Source: CAZQHK01 sp964593455 | Lineage (GTDB): Bacteria; Muiribacteriota; CAYSPT01 | Direction of reading: 5' to 3' | Assembly (NCBI GenBank): GCA_964593455.1 | Contig: CAZQHK010000009.1 | Location: 62,001 to 126,000 of the forward strand | Length of the DNA: 64,000 bases | Shown: positions 17,509-26,777 of the stretch, piece after piece | Layout of the letters: the number at the start of each line of letters is the position of its first letter | How positions within the stretch are numbered: the stretch's first letter is position 1 | Translations under genes and position numbers: made by a program | The notes under the pieces: model-generated | The model's database searches: none | Told to the model about the DNA's origin: nothing | The model's input: the letters and a program-made list of their open reading frames with translations, nothing else

Positions 17509-17730
17509 GCGCTCTCGGACGTATTCGACAAAGCTGTCATAGAGTATGGAAGATATTCTTATTTAGCGCCTCATACTATTATAACCCGAATAATTCACAA
17601 AGTATTCTGCTGCGGCTCGAAAATGGCTACAGCTACTATACCATAAACCTTCTTGCCTTGGGGCTTGCCCGGCTCCGGAAGTCCACTGTTTTTTTGCCCT
17701 CTTTTCGAAAAGCGGGTACAGTGTGATTCT

Positions 17731-17759
17731 TTGACAATTGACTGGATATCTACTACAAT
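17731..17759 (+). promoter_or_regulatory. Consensus sigma70-like promoter of the Clp_N/cyclase gene
   Basis: A perfect TTGACA, a 17-nt spacer and TACAAT, 36 nt upstream of the chosen start. Confidence 0.8.
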
Positions 17760-17794
17760 AATTATCGTTAGCTATGTGGTCGGGGGAAATGGAT

Positions 17795-18976
17795 ATGAAA
17801 CAGTTCTCGGTCGGGGTGTCCATGGCCTGGCAGATCGCAGCCGGAGCAGCCGCCAACACCAGATACCGGCATATAGAGAAAGAACATCTGTTCATCGGTT
17901 TGTTCAGCCTGGAAAAGCTCGTCGAGTTGGGGGAAGAGAAGTTCGGACTGGCGGCCGATTCATGGATAGCCCTGATAAACGAGCACAGAATGCTCGAACG
18001 GCTCTTGATGTCGTATAAAATCGACACCGCCTATATGAGACGCCAGATGAGAACCAAACTGGTTCCTCAGGGCTACCAGCATACTGACGGGGTCGTACAT
18101 CGGAGCGAGGAATGCCTGAAGATATTCGATCTGGCTAAAGATCTGGCGGAGTCTTCCGGCTGCCAGCACTTCAACACGCTTCATCTCCTGGCTGCCATCC
18201 TGAAGAATCCCGGAGAAATCGTTGACGGAATCCTCAAGGAAGCCACTATTATCCCCCATCTTTTCAGCCATCGCATCATCAACCTGTCCACCAGGAAACG
18301 ACCATTCCAGACGCATCTCGGCGCAAATGAGGTGAAAACCATTCACGAGATGGCCCAGTCCCAGGCCGACTCCATTCTGACGATCATGTTTGACGATATT
18401 GTAATTGCTCCGGAGTTAGGCAGCGATATGACTGAATCCCAGTTTAATCAGATACTCTCACGCCACAACGACATCATTCGAGACATTCTGAATCGCACCG
18501 GAAACGGCGAGGTGATCAAGTTTACCGGAAACGGCGTCATGGCGGCTTTCACCGCTCTGAAAAGTGCTATGCGGGCGGCCCTGATGATACAGAAAGCATT
18601 CTTAGACGTTTTTACCTTTAATATTCGTATCGGGCTCGATGTGGGCACCATATCGAAAGGAAAGCTGGATGAACTCAATGAAACAGCCGGTTCGCCGGTT
18701 GGTAATGCCTACCGGATCATGAAGCTCGCCGCCGCCGGTCACATCCTGATCAGTGAAGGAGTCTACCAGATCGCCGCCCCGTTAAGCTCCAAGGACCTGG
18801 TTTTCTCACATCTCGGTCCTCTTGAAACACAGGACGACGAATCGGTCATCAATATCTACGAAGTGCACGATCCCAGCCGCACTACTTGTATGTCCGGGTT
18901 CCACGCAAAACGCCTGAGTTCCGATCTGGAAGTGTTGAACGATTTGAAAAACATCAAGGGCTCGGATTTCGGTTAA
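17795..18976 (+). CDS. Clp_N double-repeat fused to degenerate class III nucleotide cyclase domain
   Basis: A 393-residue soluble protein. Residues about 1-150 hold two Clp_N repeats (FSVGVSMAWQIAAGAAANTR with IEKEHLFIGLF, then CLKIFDLAKDLAESSGCQHF with TLHLLAAIL), the adaptor/substrate-binding domain of ClpA/ClpB/ClpC, but no AAA+ ATPase follows. Residues about 180-360 form a class III adenylate/guanylate cyclase homology domain. It keeps the first metal Asp (FDDI, about residue 201), but the second metal Asp is Asn (TGNG instead of TGDG, about 246) and the catalytic Asn of VNxAxR is Gly (VGNAYR). Catalysis is therefore doubtful. ATG 17795 has GGGGGA 8 nt upstream. It faces the kinase-TPR gene tail to tail, sharing TTAA. 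Confidence 0.85.
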   Translation: MKQFSVGVSMAWQIAAGAAANTRYRHIEKEHLFIGLFSLEKLVELGEEKFGLAADSWIALINEHRMLERLLMSYKIDTAYMRRQMRTKLVPQGYQHTDGVVHRSEECLKIFDLAKDLAESSGCQHFNTLHLLAAILKNPGEIVDGILKEATIIPHLFSHRIINLSTRKRPFQTHLGANEVKTIHEMAQSQADSILTIMFDDIVIAPELGSDMTESQFNQILSRHNDIIRDILNRTGNGEVIKFTGNGVMAAFTALKSAMRAALMIQKAFLDVFTFNIRIGLDVGTISKGKLDELNETAGSPVGNAYRIMKLAAAGHILISEGVYQIAAPLSSKDLVFSHLGPLETQDDESVINIYEVHDPSRTTCMSGFHAKRLSSDLEVLNDLKNIKGSDFG

Positions 18977-21900
18977 TCCTGCTGTTTTGTTATCTCGTCG
19001 ATTTTGTCACGGGCTTCAGTAAAGTCAGCCTTGAGCAGCAAGACCATCCTATATTCCCGGACAGCTTCATTCTGCAAACCTTTTTTCTCGAAGATTGAAC
19101 CGAGCTGAAAATGAGCCTGATAGAGGTCCTGGTCTATTCGCAGGGCCGTTCTGAACTCGTGTACAGCCTCGTCATACTGTTCTTTGAGCTCATACACGCG
19201 ACCCAGATTGAGGTGGGTCTGTGCCATATTCGGATTGATCTTCAGTACTTTCTGGTATTCTGCCAGGGCCGGATCCAGGTTTCCCTGAAGCTCATACACT
19301 TTTCCCAGTTGTATCCTGGCTGCGGCGTTATTCGGTTCGGTCAATAAGGTCAGTTTAAACTTTCTGACAGCATCTTCGTACTCGCCCTGGCTGACGTAGA
19401 TTTTTCCCAGGTTGAATTGAGCTTCGATGAGTTCCGGGTTGATGGTGAGGGTTTCATTGAACTGACAGACCGCTTCCTTGTACATTCCCTGTTCGGAAAA
19501 AACTTTGCCCAGTTCCAGGTGAGCCTTGGCATGGTGCGGATTTATCCTCAAGGCTTCGCGGTAATTCTGCTCTGCTTCACGGAAATTTCCCTGGCGCTCG
19601 TAACAATTTCCCATATTGAGATAAGCTTCATCCAGCTCCGGGTTGATCTTTAACGCCTCCCGGTACGAGGCAATGGCTTCTTCATACATACCCTTTATGG
19701 AAAAAGCGTCGCCCAGAAGAAGATGGCCTTCGATCAAATCAGGATTGACCTTTAACGCCCGTTGGTAATCCTGGATGGCCTCGTCATAGAGTTCCTGAGT
19801 GAACAAAATACGACCCAGCCTGATATAGGCGTCCACCATTGTCTGGTCCAGTTGAACCGCCTCACCATACTCCATAACAGCCCGGTACTGGTCTTTTTCC
19901 TTCTCGTAGAGCTTCCCGAGTTTGAAATGGGCCACCGACAGGCCCGAGTCGATCTGGAGAGCGTCACGATACTTCTTGATGGCTTCTTCGTTCAATCCCT
20001 GGATGACGAAGATGTTACCCAATCGCAGATGGGCTTCAGTCAGATTCTGATTCAATTGGATCGCTTCCATGTACTCGCTCATCGCCAGATACGTGTTGCC
20101 GGCCTCTTCATACAGCCTGCCGATACTGAGCGGGGCTTCGGCCAGGGTGGGTTTGATCAGGAGAGCCGCCTTGAAGGCGGCGATGGCTTTGTCAGTCTCG
20201 CCTCGGGCAGTGAAAATCCTGCCCAGACGCATGTGCGCTTCGAAAAGGTCCGGATCGATTTTCAGGACCTCCTGAAGGTGTTCTTCAGCTTCATCATAGT
20301 TTTCCATCTGCTCGAGAATCTCGCTCACCTTGAGGTGGGCTTCCGAGAGTTCAGGTTTGAGTTCCAGTGCTTTGCGGTAGCTTTTCATCAGTATTTCCGG
20401 GTCGCTGTTATTATCCAGTTGAAACAGGGCGGAGGCGAACCTGAGGTACGCTTCAGCCAGCCTTGGATCATTCTGAAGAGTGATACGGTACTCCTGCAAC
20501 GCTTTTTCGGTCTCTCCCCGTTCGTCATGTATTTCTCCGACGCGAAGGTGGGCTTCAGCTAAATCCGGGTTTACCTTCAGCGCCTTGCGGTATGACGCCA
20601 GCGCTTCACTTGTTTCACTTCTCAGTTTCAGAACATTTCCCAAGCCCAGATGGGCTTCAGCCAGGTTGGGATCGATCAGAAGGCTTTTTCTGAATTTCAA
20701 GGCCGCATCGTTGTAGTTTCTGTCTTTCATCAGGAGCAATCCCAGGTGAAGGTGGCCTTCGGCCAAATTGGGATTAAGCCGAAGCGCTTCCCCGATCGCT
20801 TCCAGGGCCTGGTCGTATTTTTTTTGCTCGGAATAAACCTGCCCCATGTACAGGTGGACTTCAGTGAGATTCCGGTCGATATCCATTGCTTTGGAAAAGG
20901 CGTCAAGCGCCTCGCTGAAGCTGCCTTTGGCAGTCAGGATCCGTCCGTGATACAGATGGGCTTCAGCCAGTTCCGGTTTCAACTTCAGGGATTCATTTAT
21001 CGACTTGAGAGCCTTCTCCAGGTCTCCCTTCAAGAAATGAACCTTGCCGGCCCGGAAGAAGGTTTCGCCGCTTCTTGGTTTGAGGAGAAGGGCTTTGCCA
21101 TACTCTTTGAGAGCGTTTTCATATTGTTTCTTGGTGGCGAACTCGTTGCCCAGGTTCAGCTGGTAGGTAAACAGATCAGGATTCAGACGAAGCGCCTCGA
21201 GGCAGGCTTTGATCGCGTCATCGTGAAATCCCTGGGTTTCCAGGGCGTTCCCGAAAGTGAGATGGGCTTCGGCCAGTTCCGGTTTTATCCGCAGCGTTTC
21301 TTTGTACTCCTCCACAGCCTTTATTAATTGTCCCGCAAGCTCGTATGACTTGCCCAGGGCCAGGTGGGCTTCGGCCAGTTCCGGTTTTATCCGCAGCGCT
21401 TCTTTGTACTCCATGGCGGCTTCTTCCTGCCGGCCGCTGAGTTCCAGGGCTTTCCCCAGGTTGAACCGGACATCGTCCTGATCCGGATTGAGCTGCACGG
21501 CGGTTTGGTAGGAGTTGATAGCTTCTTCATACTGTTTGCGCTTCAGGAGCGCGTCGCCGAGTTTGACATGTGTTTCGGGAGTATCCGATTTCAACAGAAG
21601 GGCGATTCTAAACTCCTTGATGGCATCGTCTATGAGGTCCAGAGAGAAGTAGGAAAGACCCCGGTAATAGAACTCTTCCACCTTGGTGGCTTCCTCGCTG
21701 GGTGGAGTAGGAGGATCGACTCTGAACTCCTTTTGAAACAGGCTTTCCAGGTCGAATCGCAGTTCTTTGAAGTCCGAGTACCGGTTGTGGGGTTCCTTCT
21801 CCAGACAGCGTTTGATGATCGGAAACATACTGGAGTTGAGCTTGGGAACCTCATCATTCTTGTGGGTTTTGTAATATTCTTTGACACTGTTCGCCTTGAA

Positions 21901-22719
21901 TGGAAGCTTTCCCACGTTGGCCATCTGGTACAAAACGATTCCGAAGCTGTAGATGTCGCTTCTGATACCGGACATTCCCTTGAACTGTTCCGGAGGCATC
22001 CAGGGCAGCGTGCCGACCACTGCGTTGTCTCCCTTAACGGTAACCACACTGAGTCCCGTATGAGAATCGCCGCCCAATTCAGTGAGCTTGGCCAGAGTAT
22101 CAGTCTTGTCGAACATTTTTGCCAGCCCGAAATCGGTGATTTTTACCGTTCGCCGGCTGGATATCATGATATTGTCCGGTTTGATATCCCGGTGGGCGGT
22201 GATTCCGCGGGCGACGGCATGTTCCATCCCGTAACAGAACTCGATTCCCCACTCCAGGACACGTTTCAGGGCGATCGGGCGCTCGAGATGCTGGGTCAGG
22301 GTGTTCTTGGCCTCATCGTCGGGTGGAACATACTCGAGCACGATATACAATCGGTCATCGAAGTTTTCCACGGTAATAGCCTGGACGATGTAAGGATATT
22401 TTCTCAAGTAGACCCACGCGTAGGCCTCGCTTTTGAAACTCTCCTGGATCTCTTTGGAAGCCAGGAACTTGTCCTGGAAGGTTTTCAAGGCGTAAATCTC
22501 GTTGTTTTCTATATCGCGGCAGATATAGACGATCCCCATGCCACTCTTGCCTTCGCCACCGAGCACACAGTGAACTTCGTAACGCTCACCGATGATATCC
22601 CCGACATCGGCGCCGCCGGTAGAGACAAGTGAATCTTCAAGGGTGTCGTCAGCAACAACCTTGCCGTCCGGGCGGGATATCTCAAAATTAATATTTACTA
22701 AGCTTTTTTGGTCGTCCAC
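18973..22719 (-). CDS. Serine/threonine protein kinase with 26 tetratricopeptide repeats
   Basis: A 1248-residue eukaryotic-like kinase. About 45 N-terminal residues precede the kinase domain (47-330): glycine loop GGEGKSGMG, catalytic Lys79 (YALKTF), HRDIKPDN (Asp178), DFG (196-198), MPPEQFKG in place of APE, and DIYSFG. All catalytic residues are present. From about 345 to the end run 26 consecutive 34-residue TPRs (consensus LAEAHLxLG..Y...G...EAL..Y..AL.INP, one repeat of 37). No transmembrane segment is seen, so a cytoplasmic kinase with a long superhelical docking arm is likely. The start is GTG 22719 with GGTGA upstream. It is transcribed from its own promoter. Confidence 0.95.
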   Translation of the reverse strand: MDDQKSLVNINFEISRPDGKVVADDTLEDSLVSTGGADVGDIIGERYEVHCVLGGEGKSGMGIVYICRDIENNEIYALKTFQDKFLASKEIQESFKSEAYAWVYLRKYPYIVQAITVENFDDRLYIVLEYVPPDDEAKNTLTQHLERPIALKRVLEWGIEFCYGMEHAVARGITAHRDIKPDNIMISSRRTVKITDFGLAKMFDKTDTLAKLTELGGDSHTGLSVVTVKGDNAVVGTLPWMPPEQFKGMSGIRSDIYSFGIVLYQMANVGKLPFKANSVKEYYKTHKNDEVPKLNSSMFPIIKRCLEKEPHNRYSDFKELRFDLESLFQKEFRVDPPTPPSEEATKVEEFYYRGLSYFSLDLIDDAIKEFRIALLLKSDTPETHVKLGDALLKRKQYEEAINSYQTAVQLNPDQDDVRFNLGKALELSGRQEEAAMEYKEALRIKPELAEAHLALGKSYELAGQLIKAVEEYKETLRIKPELAEAHLTFGNALETQGFHDDAIKACLEALRLNPDLFTYQLNLGNEFATKKQYENALKEYGKALLLKPRSGETFFRAGKVHFLKGDLEKALKSINESLKLKPELAEAHLYHGRILTAKGSFSEALDAFSKAMDIDRNLTEVHLYMGQVYSEQKKYDQALEAIGEALRLNPNLAEGHLHLGLLLMKDRNYNDAALKFRKSLLIDPNLAEAHLGLGNVLKLRSETSEALASYRKALKVNPDLAEAHLRVGEIHDERGETEKALQEYRITLQNDPRLAEAYLRFASALFQLDNNSDPEILMKSYRKALELKPELSEAHLKVSEILEQMENYDEAEEHLQEVLKIDPDLFEAHMRLGRIFTARGETDKAIAAFKAALLIKPTLAEAPLSIGRLYEEAGNTYLAMSEYMEAIQLNQNLTEAHLRLGNIFVIQGLNEEAIKKYRDALQIDSGLSVAHFKLGKLYEKEKDQYRAVMEYGEAVQLDQTMVDAYIRLGRILFTQELYDEAIQDYQRALKVNPDLIEGHLLLGDAFSIKGMYEEAIASYREALKINPELDEAYLNMGNCYERQGNFREAEQNYREALRINPHHAKAHLELGKVFSEQGMYKEAVCQFNETLTINPELIEAQFNLGKIYVSQGEYEDAVRKFKLTLLTEPNNAAARIQLGKVYELQGNLDPALAEYQKVLKINPNMAQTHLNLGRVYELKEQYDEAVHEFRTALRIDQDLYQAHFQLGSIFEKKGLQNEAVREYRMVLLLKADFTEARDKIDEITKQQD

Positions 22720-22736
22720 GGTTTTTCACCGTCTCT

Positions 22737-22765
22737 AGTATAGCGGCCGCGTATCTTTTGGTCAA
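22737..22765 (-). promoter_or_regulatory. Sigma70-like promoter of the kinase-TPR gene
   Basis: Minus strand TTGACC, a 17-nt spacer and TATACT; the -35 abuts the stop codon of the upstream oligopeptidase gene. Confidence 0.75.
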
Positions 22766-22766
22766 T

Positions 22767-24818
22767 TCAGGAATGAAGCTTTTCCTTCTGCCGATAAGTC
22801 AGGTCAAATACCCGGAAAAGGAAAGCCTGGCGTTCGCAAATCTCGTCAATGATCTTCGAAATTGGTTTACCCACACCGTGCCCGGCCTTTGTTTCTACCC
22901 GAAGCAGGATAGGGCCATCCCCGGAGCAAAGGTCCTGGAGAGCGGCGGCAAACTTTTTGCCATGTGCCGGAACCACCCGGTCATCGGTATCAGCGGTCAT
23001 GATCAATGTCGGCGGGAACACGGATCCCTCCCGTATATTGTGGAGTGGAGAGTAGGAGTAGAGAAAGGTGAAATGCTCTTGACTCTTCTCAGCGTTACCG
23101 TATTCACCAATCCAGTAACGGCCGATGGAAAACAGGTGATACCTGAGCATGTCGATCACCGGTACACTGCATAACACCGCGCCGAACAACTCGGGACGCT
23201 GCACCAGGCATGCCGCCACCAACAGTCCCCCGTTACTCCCGCCGCTTATGGCCAGACGCCTGGAAGTGGTGTAACCGTTATCGATCAGCCACTCGGCCGC
23301 GGCGATAAAATCATCGAAGACATTCTGCTTTTTCTCAAGCATACCGGCCTGGTGCCAGTCCTCTCCGTACTCTCCACCTCCCCGGAGATTGGCCACAGCG
23401 AACACGCCGCCCTGTTCCATCCATACCACCTGGGAAATGCTGAAGTGCGGGGTAAGGCTGATGCGAAAACCACCATAACCGGTAAGGGAAACGGGATTTG
23501 AGCCGTCGAGGATTAGTCCTTTACGATGAGTAATAAACATGGGGACCCGGGTACCGTCCTTGGAACGGTAGAACACCTGCTTCGTTTCGAAAACCGATGG
23601 GTCAAAATCGATCTCGGGACCCTGGAAAAGAGTCATCTCATCGGCTGTGAAATCGTACCGGTAGATACTGGTGGGAAACAGAAAAGAGGTGAACATAATA
23701 AACGTTTCCGTGTGCTCCCGTTTACCGGTGAAAGGGGCAGTGGTTCCGAGGGCGGGAAGGTCGATCTCGCGTACGAACGCTCCATCCAGATCAAACACCT
23801 TGAGGCGATGATGGGCGTGGTGAAGATAGGTTACCACCAACTGGTTGTTGACCATGACCGCATTCGATATGACATCCTCCTGCTCAGAGAGGATCTCGCG
23901 CCAGTGCTCTTTCCCGGGCTTCCTGATATCGATGGCCACAATTCGCCCCCGGGGAGCAGCGAGGTCCGTCTCGAAATAGAAGACGTGTTCCACGTTCCCG
24001 ATAGGAGAATACATGGCGTCGGCTTCGTCCAGCAGGCGCACGAAAGGCCCGGTGCCGTCAACTTCGCGGTAATAGATACGGTTCTTCGTGTCGGTACCAT
24101 GATAGACATAGAGCACGAGGTAGCGGCCATCGTCCGTGACGAGGGAAGCAAAGCCGAGTTCTTTGGCGTCGGGGCGCTTATAAACCAGCTTGTCTTCCGA
24201 TTGCGGAGTCCCGAGTTGATGCCAGTAAACACGGACATGGCAGTACCGGTCTTCCTTGGGTATGGTGTCGGGATCGGGAAAACGATCATAGAAAAATCCA
24301 GAGTTGTCATGTTTCCAGGCTACCCGGGCATGGCGACAGCGGGTAATCACCTCATCGTAGTCGCGGCCCGAATCGATATCGCGAATCCGGATTTCCTGCC
24401 AGTCGCTGCCATGGTGCGAAAGTCCATACGCCACCAGGGTACCGTCTACACTTACCGCCCGGTTGGTCAGGGCCACCGTGCCATCGTCACTGAGCTTGTT
24501 GGGATCGATGATCACTTTCGGAGTACCGTTTAGACCTTCCTGCATGTAAAAAACGAACTGGTTTTGAAGCCCGTCATTCTTCATGAAAAAATACCGGTTC
24601 TCACCTTTGCGGTAAGGAGCCGAATACTTGGGAAAATCAAACAACTTCTCCAGTCTGCTCTTCAATTGCTCGCGGGCCGGCACCGGCTTCAGAAACTCGC
24701 GTGTGCGACAATTCTGTTTTTCCACCCAAGCCATGGTCTCATCCGACTCCGGATCTTCCAGCCATCGGTATGGGTCGGGAACCTTCGTTCCGTGATAATC
24801 GTCAATAACCGTCTTCAT
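22767..24818 (-). CDS. Prolyl oligopeptidase (S9A)
   Basis: A 683-residue cytoplasmic serine peptidase. The N-terminus (DDYHGTKVPDPYRWLEDPES) is the S9A hallmark. A seven-bladed propeller (about 70-400) restricts access to small peptides. The alpha/beta-hydrolase domain carries the nucleophile in GGSNGG, the Asp in TADTDDRVVP and the His in KAGHG. No signal peptide is present. It cleaves after proline in short peptides, which would suit turnover of peptides brought in by importers like the one at 1-6.2 kb, though that link is inference. It is the last gene of the polX-archease-rtcB direction, 9 nt after rtcB. Confidence 0.93.
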   Translation of the reverse strand: MKTVIDDYHGTKVPDPYRWLEDPESDETMAWVEKQNCRTREFLKPVPAREQLKSRLEKLFDFPKYSAPYRKGENRYFFMKNDGLQNQFVFYMQEGLNGTPKVIIDPNKLSDDGTVALTNRAVSVDGTLVAYGLSHHGSDWQEIRIRDIDSGRDYDEVITRCRHARVAWKHDNSGFFYDRFPDPDTIPKEDRYCHVRVYWHQLGTPQSEDKLVYKRPDAKELGFASLVTDDGRYLVLYVYHGTDTKNRIYYREVDGTGPFVRLLDEADAMYSPIGNVEHVFYFETDLAAPRGRIVAIDIRKPGKEHWREILSEQEDVISNAVMVNNQLVVTYLHHAHHRLKVFDLDGAFVREIDLPALGTTAPFTGKREHTETFIMFTSFLFPTSIYRYDFTADEMTLFQGPEIDFDPSVFETKQVFYRSKDGTRVPMFITHRKGLILDGSNPVSLTGYGGFRISLTPHFSISQVVWMEQGGVFAVANLRGGGEYGEDWHQAGMLEKKQNVFDDFIAAAEWLIDNGYTTSRRLAISGGSNGGLLVAACLVQRPELFGAVLCSVPVIDMLRYHLFSIGRYWIGEYGNAEKSQEHFTFLYSYSPLHNIREGSVFPPTLIMTADTDDRVVPAHGKKFAAALQDLCSGDGPILLRVETKAGHGVGKPISKIIDEICERQAFLFRVFDLTYRQKEKLHS

Positions 24819-24827
24819 AGCAGGTAT

Positions 24828-26264
24828 TTATCCTTTCACCACGCCGATCGGACGCAGCCGGACGACTTTCTCCGAAAGACCGGCTCCTTCTACCACGTCC
24901 ACTACCGACGAAATATCCTTGTAGGCATCAGGCATTTCTTCGAACAGCGTTTTTCGGCCCCGGGCCATAACGAATATCCCTTTTCGTTCGAGTTCCCCGG
25001 CAATGGACCGGTGCTGACCTTCCCTGATCGCTTTCTTGCGGCTCATTACCCGGCCGGCGCCGTGACAGGTCGAACCGAAAGTCTTTTGCATGGCGCCTTT
25101 TTTCCCAACCATGATATACGAGTTGGTGCCCATGTCTCCAGGGATAAGGACCGGTTGTCCCACGGCGCGGTAGTCCTCAGGCAGAGCAGGGTGTCCGGCG
25201 GGGAAAGCCCTGGTGGCGCCCTTGCGGTGGACACACACCTCCAGGTTATGTCCCGCTACCTGGTGGGTTTCCACCTTGGCGATATTGTGCGCGACATCGT
25301 ATATCAGGCAGCCACCCAGGTCACGCGGTCCACACCGGAGCGTGTGCATCAGGCTCTCACGGGCCCAGTGCGTCAAACACTGGCGGTTGGCCCAAGCGTA
25401 GTTGGCGGCACATTTCATGGCAGCGAAATAGTTTTGGCCTTCTACCGAGCTAAACGGCGCGCAGCAGAGCTGACGGTCAGGCAGGTGGATCCCATAGCGG
25501 CTAGCCGCCCTGGTCATCGAGGCCAAAAAATCATCGCACACCTGATACCCGAATCCCCGTGACCCCGTGTGGATCATGACGGTGACCTGGTTTTCTGTAA
25601 GCCCGAAGGCAGCCGCCGCTGCCCGGTTGAAAACCCTGTCCACCACCTGTAGCTCGATAAAATGGTTGCCGGCTCCCAGGGTACCTAACTGCCTGGCGCC
25701 GCGTTTAAAAGCACGTTTTGAGATGAGAGACGGATCGGCACCTGCCATACAGCCCCGGTCTTCCGTGTGAACGAGGTCATCGGGAGTGCCATAGCCGTTT
25801 TGAACTGCCCAGGCCGCGCCCCTGGTCATGACCTTACAGGCTTCTTTGCCTAAGACCTTGATCTGGCCGGTGGAGCCAACGCCGCAAGGAATATCCCTGA
25901 AAAGGCCGGATACCATCTCCTTGATCAGTCTCTTGACATCGTCATAACAGAAATTGGTGGACATAAGCCGGCAGCCGCAGTTGATGTCGTATCCAACACC
26001 TCCAGGAGAGATTATCCCGTCTCGTGTCCCGAAAGCCGCCACGCCGCCGATTGGAAACCCGTATCCCTGGTGCATATCAGGCATAGCCAGCGAGTATCCG
26101 ATGATACCGGGCAGGTGGGCGACGTTCTCTACTTGCCGGATACTACCGTCCTGACCAATTTTCTCGAGCAGTTCCTCGGAGCTGAAGATACGGCCAGGCA
26201 CCAGCATCCGGTGGTGAGCCGGGATCTCATATGTGAATCGGTCTATCTTTTTTACAGCCGTCAA
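24828..26264 (-). CDS. rtcB: RNA-splicing ligase RtcB
   Basis: A 478-residue GTP- and Mn-dependent ligase that joins 2',3'-cyclic phosphate (or 3'-phosphate) and 5'-OH RNA ends. Signature stretches: MPDMHQGYGFPIGGVAAF, SPGGVGYDINCGCR with the metal-binding Cys, GAGNHFIELQ, HTGSRGFGYQVCDD, and STCHGAGR with the His that accepts GMP. TTG 26264 is preferred because GAGGAG lies 7 nt before it; an in-frame TTG at 26282 would sit upstream of that site. The partner archease is encoded 64 nt upstream in the same direction. Confidence 0.95.
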   Translation of the reverse strand: MTAVKKIDRFTYEIPAHHRMLVPGRIFSSEELLEKIGQDGSIRQVENVAHLPGIIGYSLAMPDMHQGYGFPIGGVAAFGTRDGIISPGGVGYDINCGCRLMSTNFCYDDVKRLIKEMVSGLFRDIPCGVGSTGQIKVLGKEACKVMTRGAAWAVQNGYGTPDDLVHTEDRGCMAGADPSLISKRAFKRGARQLGTLGAGNHFIELQVVDRVFNRAAAAAFGLTENQVTVMIHTGSRGFGYQVCDDFLASMTRAASRYGIHLPDRQLCCAPFSSVEGQNYFAAMKCAANYAWANRQCLTHWARESLMHTLRCGPRDLGGCLIYDVAHNIAKVETHQVAGHNLEVCVHRKGATRAFPAGHPALPEDYRAVGQPVLIPGDMGTNSYIMVGKKGAMQKTFGSTCHGAGRVMSRKKAIREGQHRSIAGELERKGIFVMARGRKTLFEEMPDAYKDISSVVDVVEGAGLSEKVVRLRPIGVVKG

Positions 26265-26328
26265 AACGATACTCCTCTTCAATTAGCATACCTTCCAGAT
26301 CGAAGGCGCTTCGTGTATTGTACGCTCA

Positions 26329-26745
26329 TTAAACATCAACTATAAACCTGGCCTGCCAGCGCCCATCGTGTTCTTCCACGTAAAAATCGTGATAGGTCAC
26401 AGCTTTAATTTCCAGTTCAGGGCAGGGGGCCGTATTCCCGACACGGCCGCCGCGACAACTCATCCTAACGCTATCCGGATCCAGTGACAATACCCGGAAC
26501 CGTTTAAAAATCAGCCCTTCCGTTGATAAGAGGAATACGAACTCGCGGAGAAAGTCGAACATAAGCTCGCTGATCGTTTCGCCGGTGATCTCGATTTCCC
26601 GGTGAATCTCATCTCCGACCTCGTCAACGTCTGCAACCAGCGAAAAAAGAGCCGTTGCGGCTCCTAAAAAGAGATCTTCACAGCTGTCTGATTCAACGAT
26701 AAAACCAGCGTCTGCCGTGTGTTCTATTTCCGTATACGTGAACAC
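26329..26745 (-). CDS. Archease, activator of RtcB
   Basis: A 138-residue cytoplasmic protein of the archease family. It has N-terminal IEHTADAGFIVES, central ELMFDFLREFVFLLSTEG, and C-terminal EIKAVTYHDFYVEE ending in ARFIVDV with the terminal metal-binding Asp-Val. Archease speeds guanylylation of RtcB and broadens its nucleotide use. Placement next to rtcB is the usual arrangement. The start is GTG 26745; an overlapping ATG at 26747 is out of frame. polX lies 32 nt upstream, so the genes probably share a transcript. Confidence 0.94.
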   Translation of the reverse strand: MFTYTEIEHTADAGFIVESDSCEDLFLGAATALFSLVADVDEVGDEIHREIEITGETISELMFDFLREFVFLLSTEGLIFKRFRVLSLDPDSVRMSCRGGRVGNTAPCPELEIKAVTYHDFYVEEHDGRWQARFIVDV

Positions 26746-26777
26746 ATCTCAACCGTACTTTCCTCGTAGTGATTCCA

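Larger units (their letters stand above)
16971..17794. other. Long sparsely coding interval
   Basis: About 820 bases between two plus-strand genes. The only coding hint is a short minus-strand frame at 17149-17508, which stays open to 17562 on its upstream side. The last 65 bases hold the promoter of the Clp_N/cyclase gene. I see no terminator hairpin, tRNA or repeat here. The interval may contain a decayed gene. Confidence 0.5.

Noticed and set aside
17563..18027. Minus-strand frame of 154 codons opposite the start of the Clp_N/cyclase gene
   Set aside because: It is antisense to a gene with clear domains and promoter, and the translation shows no family features.
19000..21700. Regular approximately 102-bp periodic DNA similarity that could suggest a tandem repeat or CRISPR-like array
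   Set aside because: The period equals 34 codons and is the TPR units of the kinase gene; copies are diverged and there are no identical short repeats with unique spacers.
21364..22632. Plus-strand open frames of up to 422 codons opposite the kinase-TPR gene
   Set aside because: They are the complement of a highly repetitive TPR region, which keeps all frames open; the repeated peptide pattern mirrors the TPR period.
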